In this document: in pieces, positions 23,293 through 31,348 of the stretch | How positions within the stretch are numbered: the first letter of the stretch is position 1 | How the letters are laid out: each line of letters begins with the position of its first letter | The notes under the pieces: generated by a model | The model's database searches: none | Seen by the model: only the letters and a program-made list of their open reading frames with translations | What the model was told of the DNA's origin: nothing | Position numbers and translations under genes: made by a program | Origin: Actinomadura rifamycini DSM 43936 | GTDB taxonomy: Bacteria > Actinomycetota > Actinomycetes > Streptosporangiales > Streptosporangiaceae | Reading direction: 5' to 3' | DNA: 64,000 nucleotides | Assembly: GCF_000425065.1 (NCBI RefSeq) | Contig: NZ_AULB01000012.1 | Coordinates: 186,001 to 250,000 of the forward strand

Positions 23293-24407
23293 GGTGGTGG
23301 AGGCGCGGAGGAGCGGCGGCGCGGCCGCCCGCCCCTCCCCCTGCCCCCGCCGCTCCCCCGCCCGCACCGCGACCCGCGGCACCGCCCGCGGCGCCCGTCC
23401 CCGCCGAGGGTGCCGCGCCGGAGGCCCGCCGCGGCGACGCGGACGTGTGGGCCGAGCTGTGCGAGCGCTTCTGCATGCAGTTCCTCGTGCTCGCGGAGAA
23501 GATGCGTCCCGCGATGGACATGCTCGAAAGCCGGGAGGAGGACCCCGACCGGCTGGAGGCCCTGTACGAGATCGACCACGGCGTCACCCGGATGCGGCGG
23601 GTCGCCCGCGACCTGCGGGTGCTCGCGGACCGCGGCGACGCGGACGTCTCCGGCGCCGACACGTCCCTGCTGGACGTCGTGCGCATGGCCGCGTCGTCCA
23701 TCGAGGGGTACCGGCAGGTGTCGGTCCGGCGCGTGGTGGACCTCGCGGTGCCCGCGCACGCCGTCGATGACGCGGCGTCCCTCATCGCGGCGCTCCTGGA
23801 CAACGCGACGCGGTTCTCCCCCGCGCAGGTGACCGTGAGCGCGCACCTGCTGGACGACGGCGGCGTGATGCTCCGCATCGAGGACTCGGGCATCGGCATG
23901 CCGGCCGAGCAGCTCGACGGGCTGAACGCCGCGCTGGCGGGTCCGGTGCCGCCGATGACGCGGGAGACGGCGCGGCAGACCGGGTTCCCGGTGGTGCACC
24001 GGCTGGCCCGCAGGCACGGCGTCACCGTCCGGTTCGCGGCCCGCGCCGGCGGGACGATCGCCATGGTGACGGTCCCGCCGCAGCTGCTCTGCGAGATCCC
24101 CGCGGCCGAGCCCCGCGCGGGCGACGCGCCCCCGGCGGCCGGGACCCTGACCATGGCGCGCCGCGCCGAGCGCCCGGCGCGGCCCGCGCCCGCGCCCGCG
24201 CCCGCGCTGAACATCGCGAGCGACGCCGACCTCGGCGGGCTGCCGCGCCGGCAGCGCACCAGCCTGCGCCCCGTCGCCGAGCCCGCCGCCCCCGCCGAGC
24301 CCGCGGAACCCGCCGACACCGGCTCCGGGTCGTTCGCCGCGGACCTGGACGCCTTCACCGCGGGCGCGCGCCGCCCCGCCGACGAGCAGCAGGAAGGACG
24401 GCAATGA
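23289..24407 (+). CDS. cvnA: Conservon ATP-binding protein, CvnA-like but without the sensor half
   Basis: About 372 residues. After a Pro/Ala-rich stretch (to about 45) comes a helical segment with ALYEIDHGVTRMRRVARDL, resembling a dimerisation helix, then a GHKL ATPase: N-box-like LLDNATRFSP, G1 IEDSGIGMP, and a later VTVRFAARAGGTIAMVTVP. The tail is disordered. Classical CvnA proteins have membrane and sensor domains at the N-terminus; none exist here. The start is uncertain: GTG 23289 is coupled to a small ORF, while GTG 23190 is in frame but has no ribosome site. It overlaps the next gene by ATGA. Confidence 0.8.
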   Translation: MRWWRRGGAAARPPAPPPAPAAPPPAPRPAAPPAAPVPAEGAAPEARRGDADVWAELCERFCMQFLVLAEKMRPAMDMLESREEDPDRLEALYEIDHGVTRMRRVARDLRVLADRGDADVSGADTSLLDVVRMAASSIEGYRQVSVRRVVDLAVPAHAVDDAASLIAALLDNATRFSPAQVTVSAHLLDDGGVMLRIEDSGIGMPAEQLDGLNAALAGPVPPMTRETARQTGFPVVHRLARRHGVTVRFAARAGGTIAMVTVPPQLLCEIPAAEPRAGDAPPAAGTLTMARRAERPARPAPAPAPALNIASDADLGGLPRRQRTSLRPVAEPAAPAEPAEPADTGSGSFAADLDAFTAGARRPADEQQEGRQ

Positions 24408-24844
24408 GCATCGCCTCCACCGGCCCGACCGGCCCGCAGGACTTCGGGTGGCTGCTCAGGCAGTTCGCGTCCGCGACACCGGGCGTGACGTTCGCGCTGA
24501 TCGTGTCGTCGGACGGCCTCGCGCTCGTCGAGTCGGGCTCGCACCCGTCGGAGTTCGTCGACCCGATGGCCGCGCTGACCAGCGGGATGATCAGCCTCGG
24601 CAACAACATCGCGGGGCACGTCGGCGCGGGCGGCTGCGACCAGATCATGCTGAAGTTCGGCACCGGCCACCTGCTGTTCATGAGCATCGGGCGGCTCGCG
24701 GGGCTGGCCGTGCTGGTCGGCGAGGGCGCGAACCTCGGCGCCGTCGCCCACGAGATGACCAAGTTCGTGCACGGCGCCGGGCGCGTCCTCACCCCGCAGA
24801 TGCGCGACGACCTGCGCCGCATGGCGGAGCAGGCGATGCCGTGA
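24404..24844 (+). CDS. cvnB: Roadblock/LC7-domain protein of the conservon
   Basis: A 146-residue roadblock/LC7 protein: FGWLLRQFASATPGVTFALIVSSDGLALVES, then ALTSGMISLGNNIA and LLFMSIGRLAGLAVLVGEGANLG, all typical of CvnB. In conservons it acts with the GTPase, like bacterial MglB with MglA, probably as a regulator or GAP. Its ATG overlaps the stop of the kinase-like gene. It is cytoplasmic and likely dimeric. Confidence 0.93.
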   Translation: MSIASTGPTGPQDFGWLLRQFASATPGVTFALIVSSDGLALVESGSHPSEFVDPMAALTSGMISLGNNIAGHVGAGGCDQIMLKFGTGHLLFMSIGRLAGLAVLVGEGANLGAVAHEMTKFVHGAGRVLTPQMRDDLRRMAEQAMP

Positions 24845-24887
24845 CCGCGCCCGTGAGCGCCGCGACCGACCCGGCAGGAGGGACGAC

Positions 24888-25229
24888 ATGACGGCCAATC
24901 CGTGGGTCCGGCCGTACGTGCTGACCGGCGGACGGACCCGGGGCCGCCGGCATCTGCTGGTGCACACGCTCATCTCGGGCACCCGGTACGACGCGGCGTT
25001 CGCGGAGCGGCTGCTGCCCGAGGCGCGGGCCCTGTACCAGCGGGCGCACGCCGCGACCGAGTCGGTCGCCGAACTGTCCGCCCACTGCGGGGTGTCGCTC
25101 GGGGTGACCCGCGTCCTGCTCGCCGACCTCGCGGCGGGCGACCGGGTCGCGATCGCCGACGCCGACACCTCCCCGTACGACCCGCACGTCCTGGAGAGAG
25201 TGATCGATGGTCTACGCGAGCTCGCCTGA
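24888..25229 (+). CDS. cvnC: DUF742 protein of the conservon
   Basis: A 113-residue DUF742 protein: WVRPYVLTGGRTRGRRHLLVHTLIS at the N-terminus and a winged-helix-like part with SVAELSAHCGVSLGVTRVLLADLAAG. It is the third element of conservons, thought to take part in the GTPase complex; its biochemical role is not settled. AGGAGG six bases before the ATG fixes the start. Its 3' end overlaps the GTPase gene by 23 bases. Confidence 0.93.
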   Translation: MTANPWVRPYVLTGGRTRGRRHLLVHTLISGTRYDAAFAERLLPEARALYQRAHAATESVAELSAHCGVSLGVTRVLLADLAAGDRVAIADADTSPYDPHVLERVIDGLRELA

Positions 25230-25824
25230 CGCGGCGTCCCGGCGGCCGCCCGGACGGACGATCGCGCGCACGTCCGTCAAGATCGTCGTGGCGGGCGGGT
25301 TCGGCGTCGGCAAGACGACGCTGGTGGAGGCCATCTCGGAGATCCCGCCGGTGAACACCGAGGCGTGGATGACGCAGGCCGCGGCGAACATCGACCCGGT
25401 CCGCGCGGGCGACGGCAAGACCACCACCACCGTCGCGATGGACTTCGGCCGCGTCACGCTGGCGTCCGACCTGCTGCTGTACCTGTTCGGGACGCCCGGG
25501 CAACCGCGGTTCTGGCCCATGTGGGACGACCTGTGCCGCGGGGCGAGCGCGGCGGTCGTCCTCGTCGACACCCGGCGGCTGGACGTGTCGTTCCCCGCCG
25601 TCAACTACTTCGAGAACGACTCGGACGTCCCGTTCATCGTCGCCGTGAACCTGTTCGACGGCGTGCAGACGCACCGGATCCCGCAGATCCGGGCGGCGCT
25701 GCGGCTCGACGACGGCGTGCCGCTCGTGGCGTTCGACGCGCGCGACCGCGGCTCGGTCGTCCGGGTCCTCACCGAGGCGCTGGGCCACACCCTCCAGGCC
25801 ACCGCGGGGCACGCCGCCAGGTGA
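25207..25824 (+). CDS. cvnD: Ras-like GTPase of the conservon
   Basis: A 205-residue small GTPase: P-loop GGFGVGKT (30-37), switch Thr in the TTTTVAMDFG segment, G3-like FGTPGQPRF and a G4-like VAVNLFDG in which Asn-Leu-Phe-Asp replaces NKxD, as usual for CvnD. With the roadblock and DUF742 proteins it forms a membrane-linked signalling switch. Its start overlaps the DUF742 gene. Conservons influence differentiation and secondary metabolism in Streptomyces; the output here is unknown. Confidence 0.93.
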   Translation: MVYASSPDAASRRPPGRTIARTSVKIVVAGGFGVGKTTLVEAISEIPPVNTEAWMTQAAANIDPVRAGDGKTTTTVAMDFGRVTLASDLLLYLFGTPGQPRFWPMWDDLCRGASAAVVLVDTRRLDVSFPAVNYFENDSDVPFIVAVNLFDGVQTHRIPQIRAALRLDDGVPLVAFDARDRGSVVRVLTEALGHTLQATAGHAAR

Positions 25825-25873
25825 ACCCGCACGTCCACAACTGAAGACCGGCCCCCGGCAAAGGGAGGAAGCA

Positions 25874-27100
25874 ATGCGAAGGATCCTGATCGTCGGCGCG
25901 GGACAGGCCGGTCTGCAGCTCGCCCTGTGCCTGCAAGCGGAAGGGTACGAGGTCACGGTCATGTCGGCGCGGACGCCGGAGGAGATCCGGGCCGGCCGCA
26001 TCATGTCGACGCAGTGCGTCTTCTGGCCGCAGCTCCAGATCGAGCGGGACCACGGGCTGAACCTGTGGGAGGACCGGACGCCGCGGATCGTCGCGCAGCG
26101 CGTCACCGTCGCCGGCCCGCCCGGCGAGCGGGCGCTCCAGACGCTGGGCCGCTGGGACGACTTCGCCCAGTCGGTCGACCAGCGGGTCAAGATGGCGGGC
26201 TGGCTGGAGCTGTTCGAGCAGCGCGGCGGGAACGCCGTCTACCACAGCGTGATGACCTCCGACCTGGAGGGGCTCTCCGCCCTCTACGACCTGACGGTCG
26301 TCGCGGCGGGCAAGGGCGAGCTGGTGGAGCTGTTCGACCGGGACGCGAGCCGCTCGCCCTACGACCGTCCGCAGCGGAAGCTGTCGTGCATCTACCTGCA
26401 CGGCATGACCCCGTGGCCCGGCCATCCCGAGCCGCACGTCCGGATCACCGCCACACCGGGCGTCGGGGAGCTGTTCTTCATGCCCGGCTACACCCACACC
26501 GGCGCCTGCGACATCCTGCTGTGGGAGGCGGTCCCCGGCGGCCCGTTCGACGTGTGGGACGACCGCCCCGGCCCGGCGGGGCACCTCGCCCGGACGCTCG
26601 ACATGATGCGGCGGTTCGTGCCGTGGGAGTACGAGCGGACGGTCGACGCGCAGCCCACCGACGCCCGCTGCACCCTCTACGGGGGGTACGCGCCGGTCGT
26701 CCGGCACCCGGTCGGGACGCTGTCGCCGACCGCGCACGTCCTCGGCATGGCGGACGTCGTCGTCGCGAACGACCCGGTGACCGGGCAGGGCTCGAACAAC
26801 GCGGTGCGGTGCGCCGAGATCTACTTCCGGTCGATCCTGGAGCGGGGCGACCGCCCGTTCGACCCCGCGTGGATGCAGCGGACGTTCGACGCCTACTGGG
26901 AGTACGCGAGGCACCCGACGGCCTACACGAACATGATGCTCGGGCCGCTCCCCGAGCACGTCCAGAAGGTCCTCGCGACGGCGTCGCGGAACGAGCGGGT
27001 CGCGTACCGGTTCGCGCACGGCTACGCGAACCCGGCGGACTTCTCGAACTGGCTGCTGGACCCGGTCAAGACCGAGGAGTTCCTCGCGTCGGTGACCTGA
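25874..27100 (+). CDS. Styrene monooxygenase (StyA)-like FAD-dependent oxygenase
   Basis: A 408-residue flavoprotein with an N-terminal Rossmann FAD site (ILIVGAGQAGLQLALCLQ), the StyA-like segment IRAGRIMSTQCVFWPQLQIE, and late VVVANDPVTGQGSNNAVRCAEIY, matching the FAD-binding DG-type motif of the styrene/indole monooxygenase group. These enzymes epoxidise or hydroxylate aromatic alkenes using reduced FAD from a separate reductase (StyB); none is encoded nearby. GGGAGG precedes the ATG, 49 bases after the GTPase gene, so it appears to be the operon's effector, where other conservons carry a cytochrome P450. Substrate unknown. Confidence 0.85.
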   Translation: MRRILIVGAGQAGLQLALCLQAEGYEVTVMSARTPEEIRAGRIMSTQCVFWPQLQIERDHGLNLWEDRTPRIVAQRVTVAGPPGERALQTLGRWDDFAQSVDQRVKMAGWLELFEQRGGNAVYHSVMTSDLEGLSALYDLTVVAAGKGELVELFDRDASRSPYDRPQRKLSCIYLHGMTPWPGHPEPHVRITATPGVGELFFMPGYTHTGACDILLWEAVPGGPFDVWDDRPGPAGHLARTLDMMRRFVPWEYERTVDAQPTDARCTLYGGYAPVVRHPVGTLSPTAHVLGMADVVVANDPVTGQGSNNAVRCAEIYFRSILERGDRPFDPAWMQRTFDAYWEYARHPTAYTNMMLGPLPEHVQKVLATASRNERVAYRFAHGYANPADFSNWLLDPVKTEEFLASVT

Positions 27101-28000
27101 TCAGTCCCCGTCCGGCAGTTCCGCCAGGCAGGACTCCACGAAGTCCCGCACCACGGGGTTCCCGTCGGCGGCCGGGGGCCACGCGACGGCGACGCGGCTG
27201 GGGGCGATGTCCGCGACGGGGCGGTAGACGATGCCCGGACGCGCGTAGAAGCGGGTGGCGGACGCGGGCGCGAGGCCGATGCCGAGGCCGTTCGCGATGG
27301 CGCTCAGCCAGTCGTCCGGCTGCTCGACGACGGTGCCGATGCGCGGCGGGCGGCCGTCGCGCTCGTCCGCGCCCGTCCAGTGGTCCCGCCAGGCGCCGGT
27401 CTCCGGCGCGGGCGCGACGAACGGCTCGTCCCGCACCTCCCGTAACGCGACGATCTCGCGGGCGGCGAGCGGGTGCGCGGCGGGCAGCACGACATGGCGC
27501 GGCTCGGTGATCAGGACCCGCACGTGGAAGCCGTCCTGCCCGGGGAACGGGAGCCGCACGAGGGCGACGTCCACGGTCCCCTCGTCGAGGCCCGCGGCGG
27601 GCGCCGACCAGGGCGACTGCCGCATCTCGACCCGCCAGCCGGGGCGGCGCCGGACGAACTCGGCGATGATGCGCGGGGTCGCCTCGTTGGCGGCGCTCGC
27701 CAGGTACCCGACGTACAGGACGCGGGCGGCGCGGCGGGACGCGGCCTTCGTCGCGCGCCAGGCGTCGTCCCAGCCGTCCAGCAGGGCCGGTGCGCGGTCG
27801 GCGAGGGCCCGGCCGGGATCGGTGAGCGCCATGCCCGCCCGGGACCGGGTGAACAGCCGGACGCCGAGCCGGGCCTCCAGCTGCCTGATCTGCTTGGTCA
27901 GCGCGGGCTGGGAGACGTACAGCCGTTCCGCCGCGCGGGTCAGGTTGCCCTCCTCGGCCACGGTGACGAAGTAGCGCAGCAGCCGGGTGTCGACGTCCAT
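27101..28000 (-). CDS. LysR-family transcriptional regulator
   Basis: A 299-residue LysR regulator. The N-terminal winged helix is typical (LLRYFVTVAEEGNLTRAAERLYVSQPALTKQIRQLE), followed by a periplasmic-binding-protein-like effector domain (RVLYVGYL, VDVALVRLPF, IANGLGIGLAP). It is divergent from the DoxX-like gene with 61 bases between starts, the usual arrangement for a LysR and its target. The stop abuts the stop of the monooxygenase gene (TGATCA). Confidence 0.92.
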   Translation of the reverse strand: MDVDTRLLRYFVTVAEEGNLTRAAERLYVSQPALTKQIRQLEARLGVRLFTRSRAGMALTDPGRALADRAPALLDGWDDAWRATKAASRRAARVLYVGYLASAANEATPRIIAEFVRRRPGWRVEMRQSPWSAPAAGLDEGTVDVALVRLPFPGQDGFHVRVLITEPRHVVLPAAHPLAAREIVALREVRDEPFVAPAPETGAWRDHWTGADERDGRPPRIGTVVEQPDDWLSAIANGLGIGLAPASATRFYARPGIVYRPVADIAPSRVAVAWPPAADGNPVVRDFVESCLAELPDGD

Positions 28001-28061
28001 GCCGCCAGGTTATGGACAGGTGTATTGGACGCCCCTGACGGCCCCCCGCCAGCCTGGAACC

Positions 28062-28418
28062 ATGCTGTTCATCTCCTATGTCGCCGTCACCGTCGCCACG
28101 ATCGCGGCCAATGCCGGAATGGCCGCCGCGGACTTCGCCAAGGCCCGTTTCGTGATGGGGAACTCGGCCGAGGTGGGCCTCCCTGCGTCGTGGGTGCCCT
28201 GGCTGGGAGCGCTCAAGGCGGCCGGGGCCGCCGGACTGTTGCTCGGCCTCCTGGGCGTCCCATACATCGGGATCGCCGCCGCGACGGGCCTCGTTCTGTT
28301 CTTCGTGGGCGCCATCGTCGCGCACGTCCGCGCCCGGGTCTTCTACAACTTCGCGTTCCCCGGCGGGTACCTGGCGCTCGCCGTCGGGTCGCTGGCGCTG
28401 GCCGTCGCGCAGGCGTAG
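28062..28418 (+). CDS. DoxX-like small membrane protein
   Basis: A 118-residue integral membrane protein with four hydrophobic helices, roughly at 3-22, 45-66, 70-90 and 96-115. The pattern SWVPWLGALKAAGAAGLLLG and PYIGIAAATGLVLFFVGAIVAH is that of the DoxX_2 family. Members are of uncertain function; some are linked to redox or quinone metabolism. It is probably controlled by the divergent LysR. The ATG at 28062 gives a membrane helix straight away. Confidence 0.82.
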   Translation: MLFISYVAVTVATIAANAGMAAADFAKARFVMGNSAEVGLPASWVPWLGALKAAGAAGLLLGLLGVPYIGIAAATGLVLFFVGAIVAHVRARVFYNFAFPGGYLALAVGSLALAVAQA

Positions 28419-28486
28419 AACGCGTCGAGGACTCGGCGGGCGGCGCACTAGCATCGGCTTTTTCGCCGCGGACGGGAGACGAGCGC

Positions 28487-29701
28487 GTGGCCGACGGAGC
28501 CGTACGAGCCTCCAACGACCTGACGGCGAGATGGGCGCGGCACGCCTGCACCGGAGAGACGACCGCGCTGTCGGGGGCGGGGCTCTGGCCGCTGCTCGCG
28601 CTGCTGGCCGCCGCCGCCGACGGGCCGGCGCGCGCCGAACTGCAGGACGCCGTCGGCCGCGACGCCGCCGGCGCCGACCGCGACGCGCGCGACCTGCTGG
28701 AGATCCTCGCGCGCGGCAGCGCCGTCGACGGCGCGTTCGGCGTCTGGCACCGGGCGGGGCTGCCGCTGAACCCCTGGTGGCTCGACGCCGCGCCCGGCGG
28801 GGCGCGCGGCGAGCTCAGCGGCGACCCCGACGCCGACCGCCCCCGGCTGGACGCCTGGGTCGAGCGGCACACGCGCGGGCGGCTGCGGCGGATGCCCGTG
28901 GCGCTCGACCCCGACACCCTCCTGGTGCTGGCGACCGCGCTGAGCGTCGACACCCGCTGGCGCGCCCCCTTCCGGGACGTCCCGCTCCGGCCGCAGGGCG
29001 GCCCCTGGGCCGGGCGGCCGAACGGGCTCGCGGGCCTGTACCGCGGCGGCCCCGACCTCGACCCGCTCGCCCTCGCCGAGACGCCCGGCGGGCCGCTCAC
29101 CGTCCTCACCGTGGCGGGCGTCGACGACGTCGACGTCCACCTGCTCCTCGGCGCGCCCGACCGCCCGGCGGGCGAGGTGGTCGCAGCCGGGGCGGCCGCC
29201 CTCGACGGCCGGCACCCGCTGCGGCGCGGCGCCGAGCTGCTCGCCGAACCCGTCGCCCGCACGGCACCGGGCGTGGAACTGGTGAGCGTCCCGTCCCACG
29301 ACCCCACGCCGACCCTGCACACGACGACCGTCCGGTTCGATGTCGGCGCCCGGCACGACCTGCTGGACAGCCCCGGCCTGTTCGGGCTGGCGACGGTCTC
29401 CGGCGACGATCCGCACGGCCACCTCCCCGGGATCAGCCGGGCGCCGCTCAAGGTCGGGCAGGGCGCGCAGGACGTCCACGCGACCTTCACCGCGGAGGGG
29501 TTCACGGCCGCGGCCGTCACCGCCTTCGCGGCCGTGGCCGGGGCCGCGCCGCCGCAGAGCGAGGCCCCGGTGCTGTCCGCCGGTTTCGACCGCCCGTTCG
29601 GCTTCCTCGCGCGGCACCGCCCCACCGGCCTCGTCCTCGTCGCGGGCTGGGTCGCCGAACCGGAGGAGTGGCCCGACGACGCCTCGTCCGGACTCTGGTG
29701 A
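28487..29701 (+). CDS. Serpin (serine protease inhibitor, family I4)
   Basis: A 404-residue serpin. It opens with NDLTARWARHACTGETTALSGAGLWPLLALLA, like the serpin first helices. The hinge of the reactive-centre loop is visible as FTAEGFTAAAVTAFAAVAG, where Glu-Gly and a run of small residues are needed for loop insertion. The serpin signature follows as FDRPFGFLARHRPTGLVLVAGWV. GTG at 28487 has GGGAGA eight bases upstream. No signal peptide is seen, so the protein is predicted to stay in the cytoplasm. Bacterial serpins are uncommon; the target protease is not predictable, though the P1 region lies in the Ala/Pro/Gln stretch after the hinge. Confidence 0.88.
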   Translation: MADGAVRASNDLTARWARHACTGETTALSGAGLWPLLALLAAAADGPARAELQDAVGRDAAGADRDARDLLEILARGSAVDGAFGVWHRAGLPLNPWWLDAAPGGARGELSGDPDADRPRLDAWVERHTRGRLRRMPVALDPDTLLVLATALSVDTRWRAPFRDVPLRPQGGPWAGRPNGLAGLYRGGPDLDPLALAETPGGPLTVLTVAGVDDVDVHLLLGAPDRPAGEVVAAGAAALDGRHPLRRGAELLAEPVARTAPGVELVSVPSHDPTPTLHTTTVRFDVGARHDLLDSPGLFGLATVSGDDPHGHLPGISRAPLKVGQGAQDVHATFTAEGFTAAAVTAFAAVAGAAPPQSEAPVLSAGFDRPFGFLARHRPTGLVLVAGWVAEPEEWPDDASSGLW

Positions 29702-29714
29702 CCGGAGGCCGCCG

Positions 29715-29757
29715 CGGCCGGGGGCCGGGCGGCCGGGGGCCGGGGCGGCCGGGGGTC
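29715..29757. repeat. GC-only tandem repeat after the serpin gene
   Basis: Two full copies and one partial copy of a 15-16-base unit CGGCCGGGGGCCGGG fill 29715-29757, between the convergent serpin and marR genes. It can fold back on itself and may act as a terminator for both. Confidence 0.65.
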
Positions 29758-30196
29758 AGTCCGTCCGGAGGTCGTCGGTCGCCCGGCGGTAGGCGTCGGC
29801 CGCGCGGGCGAAGTAGTCGAACAGGACGGCCCGCTGCTCGGGCGGGTATCCGGCGATGATCTCGCCGATGCCGCGCCGGGCCGGGGCGAGGACCTCGTCC
29901 AGCTCGGCGGGCTCCCCCACCGGCTCGACGATGACCTTGCGCCGGTCCCCGGGCGCGGGGACGCGCCGGACGTACCCGGCTTCTTCGAGGCGGTCGATCA
30001 GCCGGGTCGTCGGACCGGTGGTCAGTCCGGTGCGCGCGCCCAGCTCGCCCGGCGTCATCGCGCCCTCCAGGTCGAGGATGTTCAGCGCGTACAGGTCGCT
30101 GGCCCCGAGCCCGCAGGCGCGCGCGCCCGCGTGGGTGTGCAGGAGCACCGCGCTCAGGTACGTGCGGTAGACGCGACTCGGATCCGCCGTTGACAT
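29756..30196 (-). CDS. MarR-family transcriptional regulator
   Basis: A 146-residue MarR regulator: helix-turn-helix MTPGELGARTGLTTGPTTRLIDRLEEAGYVRR, followed by the wing PAPGDRRKVIVEPV. It is divergent from a SnoaL-like gene, with 91 bases between them full of short palindromes. MarR proteins release DNA on binding phenolic or oxidant ligands, so the SnoaL-like gene and marR itself are the likely targets. Confidence 0.92.
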   Translation of the reverse strand: MSTADPSRVYRTYLSAVLLHTHAGARACGLGASDLYALNILDLEGAMTPGELGARTGLTTGPTTRLIDRLEEAGYVRRVPAPGDRRKVIVEPVGEPAELDEVLAPARRGIGEIIAGYPPEQRAVLFDYFARAADAYRRATDDLRTD

Positions 30197-30215
30197 CGGG
30201 CCTGCCCCTCTTTAA

Positions 30216-30266
30216 TCTCTTCCTTAACAAAGAGAAATCCTCTTCGAAGAAACTTCTTCCGAGAAG
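30216..30266. promoter_or_regulatory. Cluster of palindromes between marR and the SnoaL-like gene
   Basis: Three inverted repeats sit in the divergent gap: TCTCTT-N8-AAGAGA (30216-30235), the perfect palindrome TCTTCGAAGA (30241-30250), and CTTCT-TCCG-AGAAG (30253-30266). All share a TCTT/AAGA core, as expected for repeated operators of one regulator. The region is AT-rich compared with its surroundings and must contain both promoters. Confidence 0.6.
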
Positions 30267-30287
30267 CTACCATGGAGGCGTCCCGTC

Positions 30288-30758
30288 ATGACGACCGACA
30301 CGACCGGCGCGGCCACCGGCGCCGACGACACCGACGACACCGCGATCCGCGCGCTGCTGGAGCGGGCGCGGGACGCCTGGAACCGCGGCGACGGCGCCGC
30401 CTACGGGGCCTGCTTCACCGCGGACGCCGTCGACGTGACCTTCGTCGGCACCGTCTACCGGGGCGGCCCCGAGATCGGCCGCGCCCACCAGGCCCTGTTC
30501 GACGGGTTCCTCAAAGGGACCCGGATGGCCCTGGAGATCGTGGACGTCCGCGTCCACGGGGACTCCGCCGTCGTCGTGACCCGCGGCGAGGTCGCCAAGC
30601 GCGCCCCCAAGCGGCTCGGCAAGGTCGCGACCTACACGCTGGTCAGGGACGGCGGGGACGGGGGCGGCTGGCGCATCGCCGCCGTGCAGAAGACGAAGCG
30701 CCGGCCGCTGATGGAGTCGGTGTCGTTCCGGTTCCAGCCCGCCACCAGGCCCGCCTGA
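30288..30758 (+). CDS. SnoaL/NTF2-like protein (SgcJ/EcaC type)
   Basis: A 156-residue NTF2-fold protein: AIRALLERARDAWNRGDGAAYGACFTADA, then FVGTVYRGGPEIGRAHQALFDGFLKGT and TRGEVA, as in the SgcJ/EcaC group often labelled 'oxidoreductase'. The fold makes a cone-shaped pocket used by isomerases, cyclases and stress proteins; function is not established. GGAGG lies eight bases before the ATG. Likely repressed by the divergent MarR. Confidence 0.82.
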   Translation: MTTDTTGAATGADDTDDTAIRALLERARDAWNRGDGAAYGACFTADAVDVTFVGTVYRGGPEIGRAHQALFDGFLKGTRMALEIVDVRVHGDSAVVVTRGEVAKRAPKRLGKVATYTLVRDGGDGGGWRIAAVQKTKRRPLMESVSFRFQPATRPA

Positions 30759-30772
30759 CCCGGGCGGCACGG

Positions 30773-31306
30773 CTACCGGCGGAAGACGCGGTGCCGGGCG
30801 GCGTAGCCGTACCCGGCGAGCCCGGCGACGCCCACCACGAGCAGGAGGACGGCGAACCCGGTCGCCTGGCCGTCGGACTCGACCCGGCCGCGCTCCGCGT
30901 CCCCGTTGAGGAAGGCCCCGTAGCCGGGGTCGAGGACGAGGACGACCCCCATGAACAGCAGCGTCGCGGGGAAGATCCACAGCAGCCGGTTCACGAGCCG
31001 GGTGAGCCACCCGTTCATCGCGAGGCCGCCGAGCACCAGCGACGCGGCCAGGCCGGAGACGAACACGCCCGAGCGCCAGTCGCCGCCCGCGCCGTCGGCC
31101 GCCACCCGGACGACCGCGGCGACCGCGCCCGCGAACAGCCCGAAGCCGAGGACGCGCGTGCCCGCCGTCGCCCCGCCCCTCGGCGCGGGAGACGGCGCGT
31201 CCGCCCCGGGCACGGGGTCGGGTTCGGGAACGAGAACCAGGTCGGCGTGGACCGGTTCGGACGGCGCGGGGGCCGGTTCGTCTGGTTCGTCCGCTCGGTC
31301 GCTCAT
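30773..31306 (-). CDS. Membrane protein of unknown function
   Basis: A 177-residue protein. The first ~50 residues are acidic and proline-rich (MSDRADEPDEPAPAPSEP), probably a disordered cytoplasmic tail. Four hydrophobic helices follow, about at 56-70, 80-95, 108-128 and 152-170. I do not recognise a family. The ATG at 31306 is chosen because upstream in-frame residues look non-coding. It lies 42 bases downstream of the DUF892-like gene on the same strand, so they may share a transcript. Confidence 0.65.
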   Translation of the reverse strand: MSDRADEPDEPAPAPSEPVHADLVLVPEPDPVPGADAPSPAPRGGATAGTRVLGFGLFAGAVAAVVRVAADGAGGDWRSGVFVSGLAASLVLGGLAMNGWLTRLVNRLLWIFPATLLFMGVVLVLDPGYGAFLNGDAERGRVESDGQATGFAVLLLVVGVAGLAGYGYAARHRVFRR

Positions 31307-31348
31307 CCCGCGGATCCTCCCACAGGACGCGCGCGGGCTCACACCGCG

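Noticed and set aside
29702..29757. CRISPR-like array after the serpin gene
   Set aside because: The repeats are contiguous, 15-16 bases, GC-only and without spacers.
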